Part shown: positions 22,991 to 34,779 of the stretch, one piece after another
Layout of the letters: each line of letters starts with the position of its first letter
Position numbering within the stretch: the stretch's first letter is position 1
NCBI GenBank assembly: GCA_025174535.1
Contig: JALBUN010000030.1
Location: 62,001-126,000 of the forward strand
Direction: 5' to 3'
DNA: 64,000 nucleotides
Source: Cantharellus purpuraceus
Taxonomy: Eukaryota; Basidiomycota; Agaricomycetes; Cantharellales; Hydnaceae
Notes under the pieces: generated by a model
What the model saw: the letters and a program-made list of their open reading frames with translations, nothing else
Told to the model about the DNA's origin: nothing
Database searches by the model: none
Position numbers and translations under genes: made by a program

Positions 22991-24441
22991 TGGTAGCGTT
23001 AACCTGGAGATGCTTTTCAAAAGATACGTTGTTTTATGGACGTAAGTCAAGGGGGGCCGATTTTAGACACAGGGATGCCGAAGGATGCTGGACATCACGT
23101 TTAGAAAAGTGACCACCAAAGCCATGCAGTCCCGTGCGCATCCAGTATCTACTGGATAGGATTGTTTCGATAAATATACGCATCTATAGTCATACAGCCC
23201 TAGAACCAAGGAATACAAAGCCATAGGAAATGCATGACCATGTGATCAACCCTAGGGTTAGAATACCTGGCTGTCCATCTGTACGGTGTACGTGTGGTCG
23301 AAGCTAAGACAGGAGCATTATTGAATGTCCAGCTCATAGGGAGAGAAATGTATAACAGCGCCTGGTATTGTGGAGCACATGGTCAGTGTCTGGTCTCTAG
23401 GAAGATATGGCGAGGTTGCTGCCAAGTGTCCGTTCGATCCAGCCTGAGTGGAAAGACATCAAGGAGTTTTAGGGACGTCTGTCTCCTCCTGTTTCTCTAT
23501 AACCGGATAGATGGAAAAAAATAAAAAATCTGTGACGATTTGTGTAAATAGAATTGTAAACGATGATATCCAAGATAGAACCAGAACCAGACAGACGTGA
23601 GATGGCGCTTGATTGCCAATTAACTGGTTTTATGTAATCACACCTTCGTTCCGCCAGGTCAGCAAGCGCCCAATATTTGCTGTAATCTGTGGCCTGGTTG
23701 TAACTGGCGGCCAATGAGGCCCGGAAGTCTCATCGTTGTTTCCAAGTGTTGAGCATATTTGTTTCTTGATTTGATTAGTTGCAAGGTAGTGATTACAGCA
23801 TAGGAATAATGAGGAGAAAGGAGAGCCTAAGAGGAGTACAACTTCGACGAACTTGTGTAACCTGCAATTTGTGTCACCTATTCATTAGTGACGTGTCTTC
23901 AGAGTTCTCATGTATTCGCTCTGACCATTAAATACGGGGTCATACTGGTCGCCCTTACGCGTGCCTGTTTCGAGCTCCAACATTTACAAAGAGCAGCTTG
24001 AAGGCAGTACTTAAAAGGCGTATGTATTTGACAATTGATAGGATTCATGGTCTGCAGAAAGCATGCTTTCAGCATACCCGAGTATACCATATTAGTAATT
24101 ACAGAACCCCTTCCCTCCCTTCATCCTTTCCTGCATAACCAAAGCTTACAAGTTTACTGGTGTGGCACGTCCTCCGCTAGGAGTCTTTTTCATGTATGGC
24201 AATATATTCTCCATTAGATTACTGCACACCCCTGTTACGCCTCCTTGTACTTGTATACTGACTAGATTGAATTAACAAATCGCTCCTTTGTTTCGACCAT
24301 GTGTTCATATGCCTAGGTACTATTATTTTACATGGAAGCTCGATCCAGTTCATAGGGAGGTGCGTCGCAGAGCGAGTAGGTTCCTATACAGGATGATACA
24401 ATAAGCTGAATAATAATCACTGATGGAAAAGGAGTATGGTC
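22991..24441. other. Intergenic, no supported gene
   Basis: Contains the 5' flank of the PL14 gene and the 3' flank of the demethylase gene. Short frames only, no motifs. Confidence 0.6.
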
Positions 24442-27400
24442 TTAGGAAGGATCCGAGGTTGGTTGTGGTGCTGAAGCTTGACAAGGAGAGCCCGTGCTAG
24501 GTGTTGGGGCAGGTACAGTCACGAGGGGGCTGCTAGATGGCTGTGCGGGAGACACGCCTTTCGCTGTCACCGGCGGTGTAGCCCCCATTACAGAAGATGA
24601 CGTCGACGTAGTTTGTGGAACCAACGGCAAGTGTGGGGCTCGCTTGTAATAGTTGGCGAAGTGCGGCGGCAAAGAACTGTATGGTTGTGACGAGCGCGTT
24701 GCTGGCTGGGGGAACGCTGAGGAAGACGAAGTGGGTGACGCATGTACAGTTCCGTACCCAGGGTGCTGATAATAAGGATGCGAGTAGTATCCTTGATATG
24801 GAGACTGCGCGCTTCCATTCGTATGTGATATCGCGGATTGGGTGTATGGAGTCACAGTACTTGTTATAGGCCATTGAGACGGCGGTACGACGCGGATTTG
24901 TCCCATGCCGTGATATTCAGGCATGTGGGACGGCATAGCACGAGACTGGCCTGGCGGTGCAAAGACATACGGGTACGGCATATGTCCTGATTGGGCATAT
25001 GGGCTGACCTGTGGTGTGAGCTGTGATGGTTGCGTAGAAGACACCGTAGCGTGTGATGGTGGTCGTGGAAAAGCTGTTGGGGGTTGTAGATTGCTTGGGA
25101 CAGCTGGAGGCAGTTTAGCTAGCTCTGCAGGTTGTTTCAGGTCAGTGCTTTCGTTGCTCTCTAGATCCTATTGTACGCACCCTCTGCGGTGGGTTTACTG
25201 CCAGTTGTTTGTCCTTCTGAGCTCCATATGATACTCCCCCACCTGAACTCCTTCTTTTGACCACCATCCCATAGAACTTCAACAGTCCCACGCTCCGTGT
25301 GCACCTGTAGAAAGAATATATGAAGTAGAAAAAGCGTCATGAATGCCTACCCGACATACCTTGACAAGCGAAACTTCAAATACACCGGAAGCATTGCGAA
25401 TACGGATACGACTCATCTCCGGTAGAGCTGCGAGATCGCTGCGCACCTTCTGGTCCTTGTTCGCCTTCTTTTGTGCAATAACCACCTACATCAGCATCAG
25501 TTACGGCTTGATTAGCTACCTCATACGCAACAAGGTCATGACATACTGGATTATGCTGTGAGCAAAGAACCTCGACAAGGAGCTTCTTGATGGTCTTGAT
25601 GACTTTGGGTCCGTCTTTATTTGGGGGCGGCAGCACTGGCACAGGAGGTTGTGTAGATAGAGACGCGTTGAGCTGCGGAGACGTAGGTCCTGGCATATTT
25701 GACTGCTGCGTAGAAGCCTGCACCTCTGAATCTGCAGATGATAGTGGTCTTTGCGAAGCGGAAGGGAGATCGCTCGTCAACTGCTTCGATCCAATCTCCA
25801 TTCCATCAATGGCCGCGGACGTTGAAGGTGGGAGGAAAGAAGGTGCATCCACTTCGGGCTCTACTAATACGACCTCCTTTTCTACATCCTCCAATACACG
25901 ATATGCGACTCCGCTTCCACTTGCGTCGCCGCTTGCTGCACAGCTAACATGGAACGCCTTGGAGCACTTGCCTTTCGTACATTGTATCGGCGCGCCGTGA
26001 GTTTTAAATCGCTGTCGCGTACATGCTGCGCATTTCTATGACGTGATCAACAAAAGCACCCAGCATATCGTGGCCAAAATAACTCACAAGCATCCACCGA
26101 TCCTTGACAATTCCATCAACCCCCCATACAACCATTTCTGATCCGCCCGATTCATCGTTCAATAACGCCTCATCTACCCATGTTTCAGGTACAACTCTTG
26201 CGCAGGCTTCATGTGCTCGCCACACTCCATCTGATGGTTTAGACAACCCGCTGGACGGCAGAGGTGGGTCGTGGACACGCAGAAGACTGTCTGTAGACAT
26301 AGAAACACAGAGACAACAAGGGAACGCTATACCGGCGTCCGCATCGGCAGGCTTAGGCCTTGGTTTGGCAGCTTTGGCAGACTTTGGTTGTGATTGCGGG
26401 GCTATGGACTCGGGAGATGGAGGTGCTATCTTGGAGGTTTTAGGTCGCTTGGCCTGTGACCCGTTCTCGGCAGCATTTGCGAGTAAAGCCTCGACCTTGC
26501 GCTTCCGACTTGGGCTATCATTTTTCTCTAGCTCCGTCAATCCCCCGCGTTCACGCTGTTCCTTGGCCTCGATCAGCCCTCTCACATCGATGCGTACGGA
26601 ATCCGCTTCGCAAGTACAGAATGCTGCACGAAGACCCAATTCTATCCAGCTGTCAAGAGCAAAATTCACGCTTTCCGCGCAATTGAAACCCAGGTTGAAA
26701 CCAGCATGATATCCACGGGGAAATGTCACCACGAACTCGCCTGCATGTTGCACAAGGACATTGGGACGAACAGATGATTGGGAGAGAAGTGTAGGAGATG
26801 CAAGGAAGGATTTGTGGCGGAGAAACTGGGGACAGTTTGTATTGTCTCGTGGAAAGTAGCCTATGGAACATGAAGCAGTTTGTATGCGATCGTGAAAACA
26901 ATATAGTGACAAAAGTACCTTTCATTGTAGTCTCTAGCGCCTGAGAGCGTGCCTGCGGCACGGCGTACCAACTGTACCAGTGCTTCAGTGTTTACGATCT
27001 CGAATCTTGGTTAATAGGACTCACTGCTTTGGACTCCCGAAATGAATGTAATTGATGGAAAAGAGATCCATGTCTTCAACATGCCAAGCGAAAGTGGCAC
27101 GCCACATGCCAAAATACAAATAAGGGGTATTAACACCAGAGATCTTGGAGTCGTCCCCAAGAAGACGTGAAAGCACAGATGGGAGGTCTGCCACGTTCCA
27201 ATCTTTCGTAGCCTCCGTGAAGAGTGACCCTGGTGGATTACGTCAACAGACGGGAATTTATACAGTGGCAAAGCATACCCTTCATATCTGCTCCGTACCA
27301 GGGCGCTCTTCCCAGACTGCAGTTTCGCCAGTATATTCGCTCGAGAGTACGACAAAATTCGGGCGTGTAGTTTTCCGGCACCATGTCATGGGGAAGCCAA

Positions 27401-28308
27401 TCTTTACGTGGTTCAAAGGTAGCCAGGAAGGCAGCATCAAGGGCCTCCTTAGCCTCCTTACGCTCCGCAGCGGAACGTTTGGTTGGGGTTGGAGTGGTAG
27501 ATATGTCTGCAGATGGAGGCTGTGAATCAGATAGATTGGTTGTTGGTGGAGGCGTTGGGAGCGTCGACGCTGGGTCAACATCAAACTCGTCGGCCTTGAA
27601 TTCGCCCGTGGCGATATCACTATTATTGTCAACATTGTGCTCACTCGCGCCTTCATCTGGCTTCTGGTTGTCCGCCTTGTCCTCCTCTGCACCATCCACA
27701 CCCTCATCCACCTGTTCCTCGGCAGCCTCGGATGCACGCCCTCGCCTATTTCTCAGAATCATGGTGCTAACAGCGTGTCGCCTGCCCCCTTGTGCTTCAT
27801 CAAATGTCGGGGCGCGGAGTTCTTCCTTGGCGCATAGTTCCGCCCACTCCCTGACGCTCATGACTCTGCGCTTCTCTATATTCTGCTGCCTAAAAAGTCC
27901 TCCTCTACCGACCATCTGCTGCTCGATAGGGCTCCGTATCCTGACATGAGCGAGCTGAGGGACAACAGATGGCAACGCATTGGTCCTGTGAAGACTTTGT
28001 GAGGATTTTCTCACGCAATAAGAAGGCGCGCCGACTGACCATTCACGGGGTGGAATGATCTTAACAATACCACTCCGCATTCCCCAGCACTCAACCTTGT
28101 TCATATAGCCTTCAAAGTCATTGAAATCTTCGCAATTAGGTTTGAAGACAGGGATACCGCGTGTGGCGAAGGGGTCATCATTAGGGTCCAAATAGCCCTT
28201 GTCGTCTTCGGGAGAAATGGGCGTAGGTTGTCCATAGAAGTGGTCTGGCTGGACTGGTATTGACTCTGGCGACGGGGATCCCAACGAAGAGAGAGAGGAA
28301 ACTGACAT
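24442..28308 (-). CDS. JmjN/JmjC histone demethylase with extended PHD finger
   Basis: KDM4/Gis1-type 2-oxoglutarate oxygenase that removes methyl groups from histone lysines (H3K9/K36 in relatives). Exons (minus): 28308-28040, 27985-27279, 27229-27025, 26971-26919, 26860-26088, 26035-25520, about 25467-25360, 25304-25181, 25124-24442; about 1145 aa. JmjN at residues 50-92 ([17 protein letters not shown]). JmjC at about 325-480 with Fe ligands His375 and Glu377 (AWHVEDMD) and His463 ([10 protein letters not shown]); a cofactor region includes PKHWYAVP. A Cys/His-rich ePHD follows ([34 protein letters not shown]). A small beta-rich segment ([20 protein letters not shown]) could be Tudor-like. 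The tail is Pro/Ser/Tyr-rich. Exon 7 may start at 25485, giving a 34-bp instead of a 52-bp intron. No inactivating change is seen. Confidence 0.9.
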
Positions 28309-28861
28309 CCTCGCCGTCGTCGTCGTTAGCGGCTAATTATTACCTTTGGGTCGCCGCCACAACTACCATGTCGGAGCTGGCGCACATGGACCCTTGTGGT
28401 CTCTCCAGTGCTCCGCTACTCTGAAACTGGAGCCACGCGATCAGATATCATATACTGTCAAGTCATCATCCCTCTTTGCCAAACAGCAAGTCCGAGCAGG
28501 TAGGCACTCTCTCTTCGCTCCAATTCACTTTCTCGAGTCTATTAAAGATGACAACTATACGCATCTGCATTGATATTCTACATCGTGGCGGCATGCATCA
28601 GAATCGCACTGAAACCAACTCGCAATGAACCTTTATATAGTTCTCAGCTGACAAACGGTCTTCTCATGCAGACTGTTAACCTGTTGAAGGAGTACTCGAC
28701 GTCATTTGCATGATTATAGGCTTGCCTATGACAGAGCAAGGGGAATAATGCTAATATTTAGAATGCCTTGTATCCATTGTGCAGGATTCGAAAATGAATA
28801 ATATCTCCTACGTAAGCCTTGTAGTATTGTAGTTTTGCGAAAGCATGAATGTGATCTTCGT
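28309..28861. other. Upstream region of the demethylase gene
   Basis: Spacer between the demethylase start and the 3' end of the thaumatin-like gene, both on the minus strand. No gene seen. Confidence 0.6.
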
Positions 28862-29844
28862 TCAAGGGCAATATACAACTAGTGGTTGCCAATGACACAT
28901 GAATCTCTGAAGATGTTGGGATGTACGTACCACTGAAACCAACGTCACCAGCACCGCAAGCTTTCACCGGGCTGTCATTTCCGCATCCAGTCGTGTCCTG
29001 CAGACGATGTGAATAAGAAGACTAGGTCACTTTCACAACGAAAAACTAACTCCAATGGGAAACGCATTGGTGCACTAGTTAAGAGAATAAGGCACCGTCA
29101 GCACTCTTGACCAGTTTTTTGTCCGCGCTTATCAGACTTACCCCACAATTTGGGTTTGTGCAGGTAGCGACTGCGCACCCATTAGCGCTGATTTGCATAG
29201 ATTGAGTAAAACCTTGGATATTAGAAATATCATATGATTGTGGAGTAAACTGGTTTCCAGAATCTAGTATTGGCAGTTACTAGTCGCGCGATTGTGTGAA
29301 TAGACAAGACCCACCGAGGTTGTATTCAGCTAGGCTGCAACCGTCACCCTTGGCCCCACACGCTCCATTCTGTACAAATATGCGTCCGACCCACTGTCAG
29401 ATGAAGAAAGATGTCAATATATTATGCGAAGTGGTTACATTCACACGTACATCAGAATCGATTGTGAGCGTCTGGCTGGCGCCTGGAGCAAGTGCATGCG
29501 GTTGAGGGCCAGAGTAGTTTACGGCATCAGCACATCCTATGATACACATTCAATAACATTATGGACAGAAAATTGTGTAATGGATGGGGGAGGGATGGAA
29601 AGTAGTGACTGGCGACGATTCAATGTACTCACGTGGACTAAAGCCACACCGAGTGTCTGCGATAACCGGTTGAACCGTGTTAGCGCACTTGTTTGTAAGG
29701 GTAAACTGAAGGAGTGCAAGTCAATGTACTAAGATCACAGCAAGAGCACATTGACTGTACCTGATGACCGCTACGACGATAGAGGCCTGGGTGAGAGGCT
29801 ACAGAGCGAAGAGCAACAAGTACACAGAATGTCGTCAAGAGCAT
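28862..29844 (-). CDS. Small thaumatin-like (osmotin-like) secreted protein
   Basis: Exons (minus): 29844-29761, 29705-29633, 29536-29451, 29393-29315, 29263-29142, 29074-29051, 28997-28931, 28878-28862; 183 aa. Thaumatin-like proteins are disulfide-rich secreted beta-proteins; fungal ones can bind or cleave beta-glucan in the cell wall. Residues 1-28 form a signal peptide (MLLTTFCVLVALRSVASH) with its own exon. Then come family blocks: FTLTNKC, VQPVIADTRCGFSPRCAD, NGACGAKGDGCSLAEYNL, QFTPQSYDISNIQGFTQSMQ, ATCTNPNCG, then GCGNDSPVKACGAGDVGF and a final VVYCP. The seven introns are 51-96 bp and every phase closes. Two exons are tiny (24 and 17 nt). Cys pairs are consistent with the small TLP class. 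No defect seen. Confidence 0.9.
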
Positions 29845-31122
29845 GGTAAAGATAGCTGTTCAAACTTCCAAGTATGCGAGCGAAGATAAATGTTCTAACG
29901 ATTGGGTCGAGTACAAGGGGAAACCAACATGCCTCCAGGCCTGTTTTTAACTGATCTTTTAGAACGAGATGACGCACATGCACACAGCATGAGGTTTCGA
30001 AAGATACGGAGAACAGGTATAATTTCAATGCAGCCATCATCATCCGGTGACCGCCCACTATATCGGGACAACACAACCACCTCGACACTTGAATGCAATA
30101 ACCGGAGAAATTCGATCGAATAGCGCTCCGGGATGGACAATGTAACTGCAAAGGAATGAACTCCACCCTGGTAGAACGTCGTCCATGAACCGACTCGTAA
30201 CAAATCGGTGAAGCGTCTGACGCCGGGAATGGCTGCGATCGCATCCGTGAACAAAACTTGCTGTTTGTGGTCATGGGAACTGTTGATGAGGATGTTCATG
30301 CGCTTCTTACCGAGAGCCGCAGCCACCGTTCGCGCACCATTGTCTGATAGGAGCGTGAGCTTCCCTGAAATGCACCGGCGAAGCGTCAAATGAGGCGCTC
30401 TATGAAGGTTACTGTAACGCTGATGACGTGTTGGGTATGCAGACGTAATCGTAAATGGCAATTGCAGCCTTTGCAGGGGCAGAGGACCGTGGCTGGAAGG
30501 ACCACTGTACGGCTGAACGGTCTTTGTTTACAACCAAGTTCGTGGTGTCATTTTTCTGCTGCAAGGCAAGAAAGAGAACTTGCTATAATGCCCAAGTGTG
30601 CATGTGAGGTCACGACGAGTCACGGCTGTCTGTCTGCCAGAGTGTTTCAAAATATTTGCTTCAAGTTAACTTATGCCTTTTCGGATACGAATGCTGTCAC
30701 ACGAGAAATTCATCATCAATGAGTGCATCGTCTGATGCCAAGCAAGTGCTTACTGGCTGTACAGGCTATTTGGGAGGTTTCACGCTTCTACCACAGCCTT
30801 CGCGCCGAGAGTACATCAGCCTTAGCCTTGTTAGTTCACGCATTATTTTTCATCTGATTTTAGTCTTTTGGGGTTTATCCTTATATAAGACAAATGATAC
30901 ACCAGAGCTGCCTCTCCCAGTCTCCTCCCTGTATCAGGTGTTGCGGCTCCACTAGAAAGCCAGCAGCCTTTCTGTACGCAAGTTGGGTCCGTGATGTTGC
31001 CCAGCGAGTGTTGCAATCCGGTACTCCCACATGCGTACGCCAAAGCATCGGGACAAAACGGTAATGACATAACCATTGCAGAGTTCAACGATGAGCGTCG
31101 ACGGGGGCTGCAACTACTCGCC
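29845..31122. other. Intergenic with one long open frame
   Basis: A minus-strand open stretch (about 30461-29895, 188 codons) lacks an early ATG and shows no recognisable domain. Part of it (SWTTFYQGGVHSFAVTL) could be an old coding remnant. Otherwise nothing is supported. Confidence 0.4.
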
Positions 31123-33954
31123 TCATCGGCGGTTGCGCGTTCCAAGATCGCTAGCTCCTGGGCCAGCTGTCCCCACCCGCTTCATCTCCTCTTCATCCAA
31201 GCCAGCCTCTGCGAGTATCCTCTGGACTTCTTCGAGAATAGGCTTGTAGCTCGCTGTGATTGATGTGGGTATGGATTGTGCACTGGGTGAGTAACAAGGT
31301 CGCACCGTATTTTTCCTCTGCAAGAGAAAACCCATCCCGACGCAACATTTTTCCCCGATTGTCGCTCTTTTCCAGGGCTTTCTGTGCCCAGTACTCTCCT
31401 AAGGATTCAATTCTTTACTATCCGCTCCCGAGAGTAGCTTGAGAAACTCACGTGATCTAGAGTAAAACATGGCAAGCGTTTCCCCAGGTAAAGGTGTGCT
31501 AATCGCATCTTCCTCAGAGCGACGGGCATCATCTTTCGAAACTCCCATGAATGCAGTCGCCAGCTTTCGTAACTCTTCCTGCGCGGCTACCGCATTGGTC
31601 ATGTACGGTCGAGGAGGTGGCTTCATACCTTATCTTGCTGAATCTCTTCCGTGGTTTGCGCTACCATCTCCATTCGCTCCTCATCTGCAGTATCGTTCTT
31701 AATCTCATCTGCTCCTTCGTCATCTTCATCTTCATCATCTTCCTCGTCCTCGTCCCCATCCTCACTACTACTCTCATCATCCACTCCAATGATGACATCG
31801 CTCTTCTTCAAACAAGTATACCGCTCCATTTTATCAAGCCGGAGGGAATAGAAATCGTCCAGTGTGTACTCGCGAGAGTGCGATTCGAATATCCCGCCGT
31901 ATCTAGATGCAATAGTTACAGATGTTCGGAAGAGAAAGACGAGATAGAGGCACATGTATAATGTATTTCCTAAGACGGCCAACATCGCATTGTACCGCAC
32001 GAGGGGAATGGTTAATGATGGATCATTAGGGTCTGTCCCATTTTGTTCCTCGTCGATGAGGATCTCCTGAAGTTCAGTGCGCCCTGAGACTACGGGATGC
32101 TTCTATACCATGTCTGCTATCAGCAGGCGGGGCAAAACCATTGCTTTAGGTGAGATTAACCTGTTTGCGCATCCCCTCTTCCACCCGGCCGTCCCCTTCG
32201 TCTTCGTCTTCATCATCTGAGGATGCGGGGGCATCCAGAGCCGATGCAGGCGCAGGCTTTTTCTGTTGAGTTGCACCCTTTTGCTTTTTGGGCTTCCGCA
32301 GTGTCATACTAACCCACCTCCCACTCCCTGTGGTCTGATACCCATACCTAAAAAGGGCCATGAATCCAGAACATCCATGCCCTGTAGGCGCTGTGACATA
32401 CATGTCATTGTAAAACACGCTCTCCATGCCTTCTTCGCCACGATCCTCATCATACACTCCGCCAAACAGGATGCCAGTGTTCCTGGTTGACCATAAAGCC
32501 ATCGTGCACCCCGAGCGAAGCGAAGGGGCGTAGCCCGTTTTCTTGCGTCGCTCCCACTTTATCAACTTTGGGTCAATATCCATTCTACAAACACGGGACG
32601 GTTAGATTCACGGCGAGGGCTGCATAGCAAAAGAAACGCGCTTAAGGAGCCAAGTGTCTTGCAGGGCGATCCCCATCGCTCTTTTACCTTTGACATATTC
32701 TTTGCAGTAGCCTCCTGAAAAACGAGTCATGAAATTTGAATTAACCTCTGAATATGCGCTTGCCATGAAGAACAACGCCATCCACAACTGGAAGGAAGGA
32801 GAATCCACTACGAGGCCTAAAAACAAAAACAAAAGGTAATAATACACAAAAAACATTAAACACCCCGACTTACGAAGGTTTGCGATCTGTGTCTCGAAAT
32901 TCAACTTGTCGCCAGGTGTATTCTTGTGTGTCAAAGAGCCACAGATCATTCAAATAATTGGCTGTCAAATGCGAATGAGATTTAGATGTATGCCATCATT
33001 GTAAGAACAAATCGCTTGCTCCGGATGCCAGGATCATAGAAGCCACCAAAGAGGACGATGAAGTGCTTCCAAAGGGCCATTCTGAGGCCACGGGAATAAG
33101 ACGTGCATCACGCGGACACTGTTAAAAATTCACAAAAATACCTGCACCCAGATCGCGCAGCAGGCTTTACTTTGGTGTCAATGCGGTCCCAGGAATGAGA
33201 TGCAATATCAAAACACCAAAAGTCACGGTAGTGGTGGAAGGTAGTCTGGTGAAGAGACGAGAATTCTCCTCCTTGAAGGGGTAACTAACTTCATCAGATA
33301 TATTTGTAGGCGTTTACGTACCGAAAAGAAATAGCTTGCCACCTCCGGCTGGGGTAGAGACAACTGCGTGTGCTGAGCGAGGGCCAGGGCATGTAGGGGA
33401 AGTAAATCGGCGCCATTCATCCTGAAGGGTAGCGGACAAAGTTAAACAGTTTGTAAGTACCTCATGCATGATACACACCTTATCAGGTGCATAACGATAT
33501 ACATCATTGTAAAAGTGCTGATACACAATCATTAGCATTTGCCTTTACATATAAATACAACGTACAGCCTTTCCATCATCGCTGAAAAGCTCTCCCCCAA
33601 TGCACCATAAGTGGTTCCCATTTGGGCATGCCGTTAATGTCGCGTTAGCTCGTCTGCTTGGTGGCCCTTCAACTGTCTCCTCCGTAACTGCATGTGCTTC
33701 CTCCCATTCTCTCCTCATCTAGTGAAAAGTGGATCAACGTGTTGGGTGTTAGGAGCTTCTTATGAAGGGCTTCAAACGGAGAAGACCTTGTCCAATATAC
33801 CCTCTAAATCATCATCCGAATCCGCGTCGGTGTCTTCGCTCAATCTTTTTTTCTTCTCTTTTTTCTCCACCTTCTTTGCTGCCTTTGCTTTCTTCGCAGA
33901 TTTAGCGGCAGCTTTCGATGCTGCTGCTGCTGCTGCACCTTTCTTTTTGCCCAT
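31123..33954 (-). CDS. Kelch-repeat protein, KLHDC4/Kel3 type
   Basis: Sixteen exons, 669 aa (minus): 33954-33787, 33718-33566, 33517-33479, 33421-33322, 33271-33142, 33081-33020, 32961-32874, 32816-32764, 32714-32642, 32584-32402, 32347-32161, 32102-31954, 31902-31629, 31578-31452, 31398-31306, 31253-31123. Kelch repeats fold into a beta-propeller for protein binding; the molecular role of the Kel3/KLHDC4 group is poorly known. The N-terminus is Lys/Ala-rich (MGKKKGAAAAAASKAAAKS). Kelch motifs: LWCIGGELF, KLFLFGGEFSS, FIVLFGGFYDPG, GVVLHGGYCKEY, GILFGGVYDED, TLYIYGGIFES. Two acidic stretches and the C-terminal block EYWAQKALEKSDNRGKMLRR follow, ending GAS-x-LGTRNRR. Introns at 33019, 32763 and 32641 begin GC rather than GT (GCAAGC, GCAAGC, GCGCGT), and no GT alternative keeps frame and motif. 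One kelch His is replaced by Cys (ARSGCRMALW). Confidence 0.88.
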
Positions 33955-34267
33955 CTTATAGTAATGGCAGCAATGACCCACGTTGCGGAGAATGAATACC
34001 GATGGTCACGTGCAACTTGTGCATTGCCACCCGGGTGACGTCAAGCAGTCAAGTATTCATGACAGTCTCTGGAATGTATATGTTTCATGCTCTCACTGCA
34101 TTTTCCACGAAAAATGTTTCCCTACCTGATGGTGGCATACACTAACAGGAAGATCACGTGTGGCAAACTGTATGTCATTGTCTATCATGTTCTCAAATCC
34201 GGCTACAAATCCGGCCCCAACAACAACTCAAGTGTTCCCAACTCTTCCAAAGAGGCGTTATATCAAT
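33955..34267. other. Promoter-side spacer of the Kelch gene
   Basis: Short region between the Kelch gene start and the tRNA 3' end. No gene and no clear T-run terminator seen; the tRNA 3' flank reads into GC-mixed sequence. Confidence 0.5.
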
Positions 34268-34353
34268 GCCCGACGTGGGGCTCGAACCCACGACTGTCAG
34301 ATATTCACCACTGGCGTAAAAGTCTGACACTCTACCGACTGAGTTAGTCGGGC
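34268..34353 (-). tRNA. tRNA-Lys(UUU) with 14-nt intron
   Basis: Read on the minus strand: acceptor GCCCGAC pairs with the 3' GTCGGGC. The D arm ACTC/GAGT is a compensated pair with AGTCGGTA loop. The anticodon stem TCAGA/TCTGA has the loop CTTTTA-A, so the anticodon is TTT at the canonical place. An insert CGCCAGTGGTGAAT sits between positions 37 and 38, the normal intron site. The T arm GTGGG-TTCGAGC-CCCAC gives a good B box. Without the intron the molecule is 72 nt with standard arm lengths. CCA is not encoded, as expected in eukaryotes. Confidence 0.95.
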
Positions 34354-34779
34354 AATTGCTTCAGACGTCATTGTTACACGTGTCTATCCCCGTGTGGTGT
34401 GGTCAGTGGACGTCGTGCTTTAAACAATCCGAGTTATTGACTAGGGCAGTACGGAGATACGACATAAGAGGGGCACAGAATAGGCAACAGATGTCCCTCT
34501 CGATGGGAGCGCAGAACAACAGCGAAGGGAGGGTCAAGTAGGACATATGCATGAGCTAGCTTCGGAGGGGGAACAAGGGCCGGCGACTACTCTTGTGAAG
34601 TTCCCGTAAATTCGCGCTATCACAAAGTCAGCGACGTCACTTCTTGACGGTCGCTTTATTCGCTTGCCACTGACCAAAGGTCTACATGCATTACAGATTC
34701 TTTTGTACATATTACTACCAAAGATACGTCTATAAATTACGTCGCAAATGATCAACGCAAAATCGCTGCTGCATGATGG
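34354..34779. other. Spacer between tRNA and receptor gene
   Basis: 3' flank of the receptor gene; no gene seen. Confidence 0.55.

Noticed and set aside
26104..26709. 201-codon plus-strand frame
   Set aside because: Shadow of exon 5 of the JmjC gene.
27383..27949. 188-codon plus-strand frame rich in Ser/Ala
   Set aside because: Lies opposite exon 2 of the JmjC gene, whose domains and splice chain are clear.
32715..32745. GT-AG intron of 31 bp (donor GTTAAT) in place of the GC-AG intron in the Kelch gene
   Set aside because: Too short for this genome, and it inserts residues between the conserved Leu-His-Gly and Gly-Tyr of a kelch blade.
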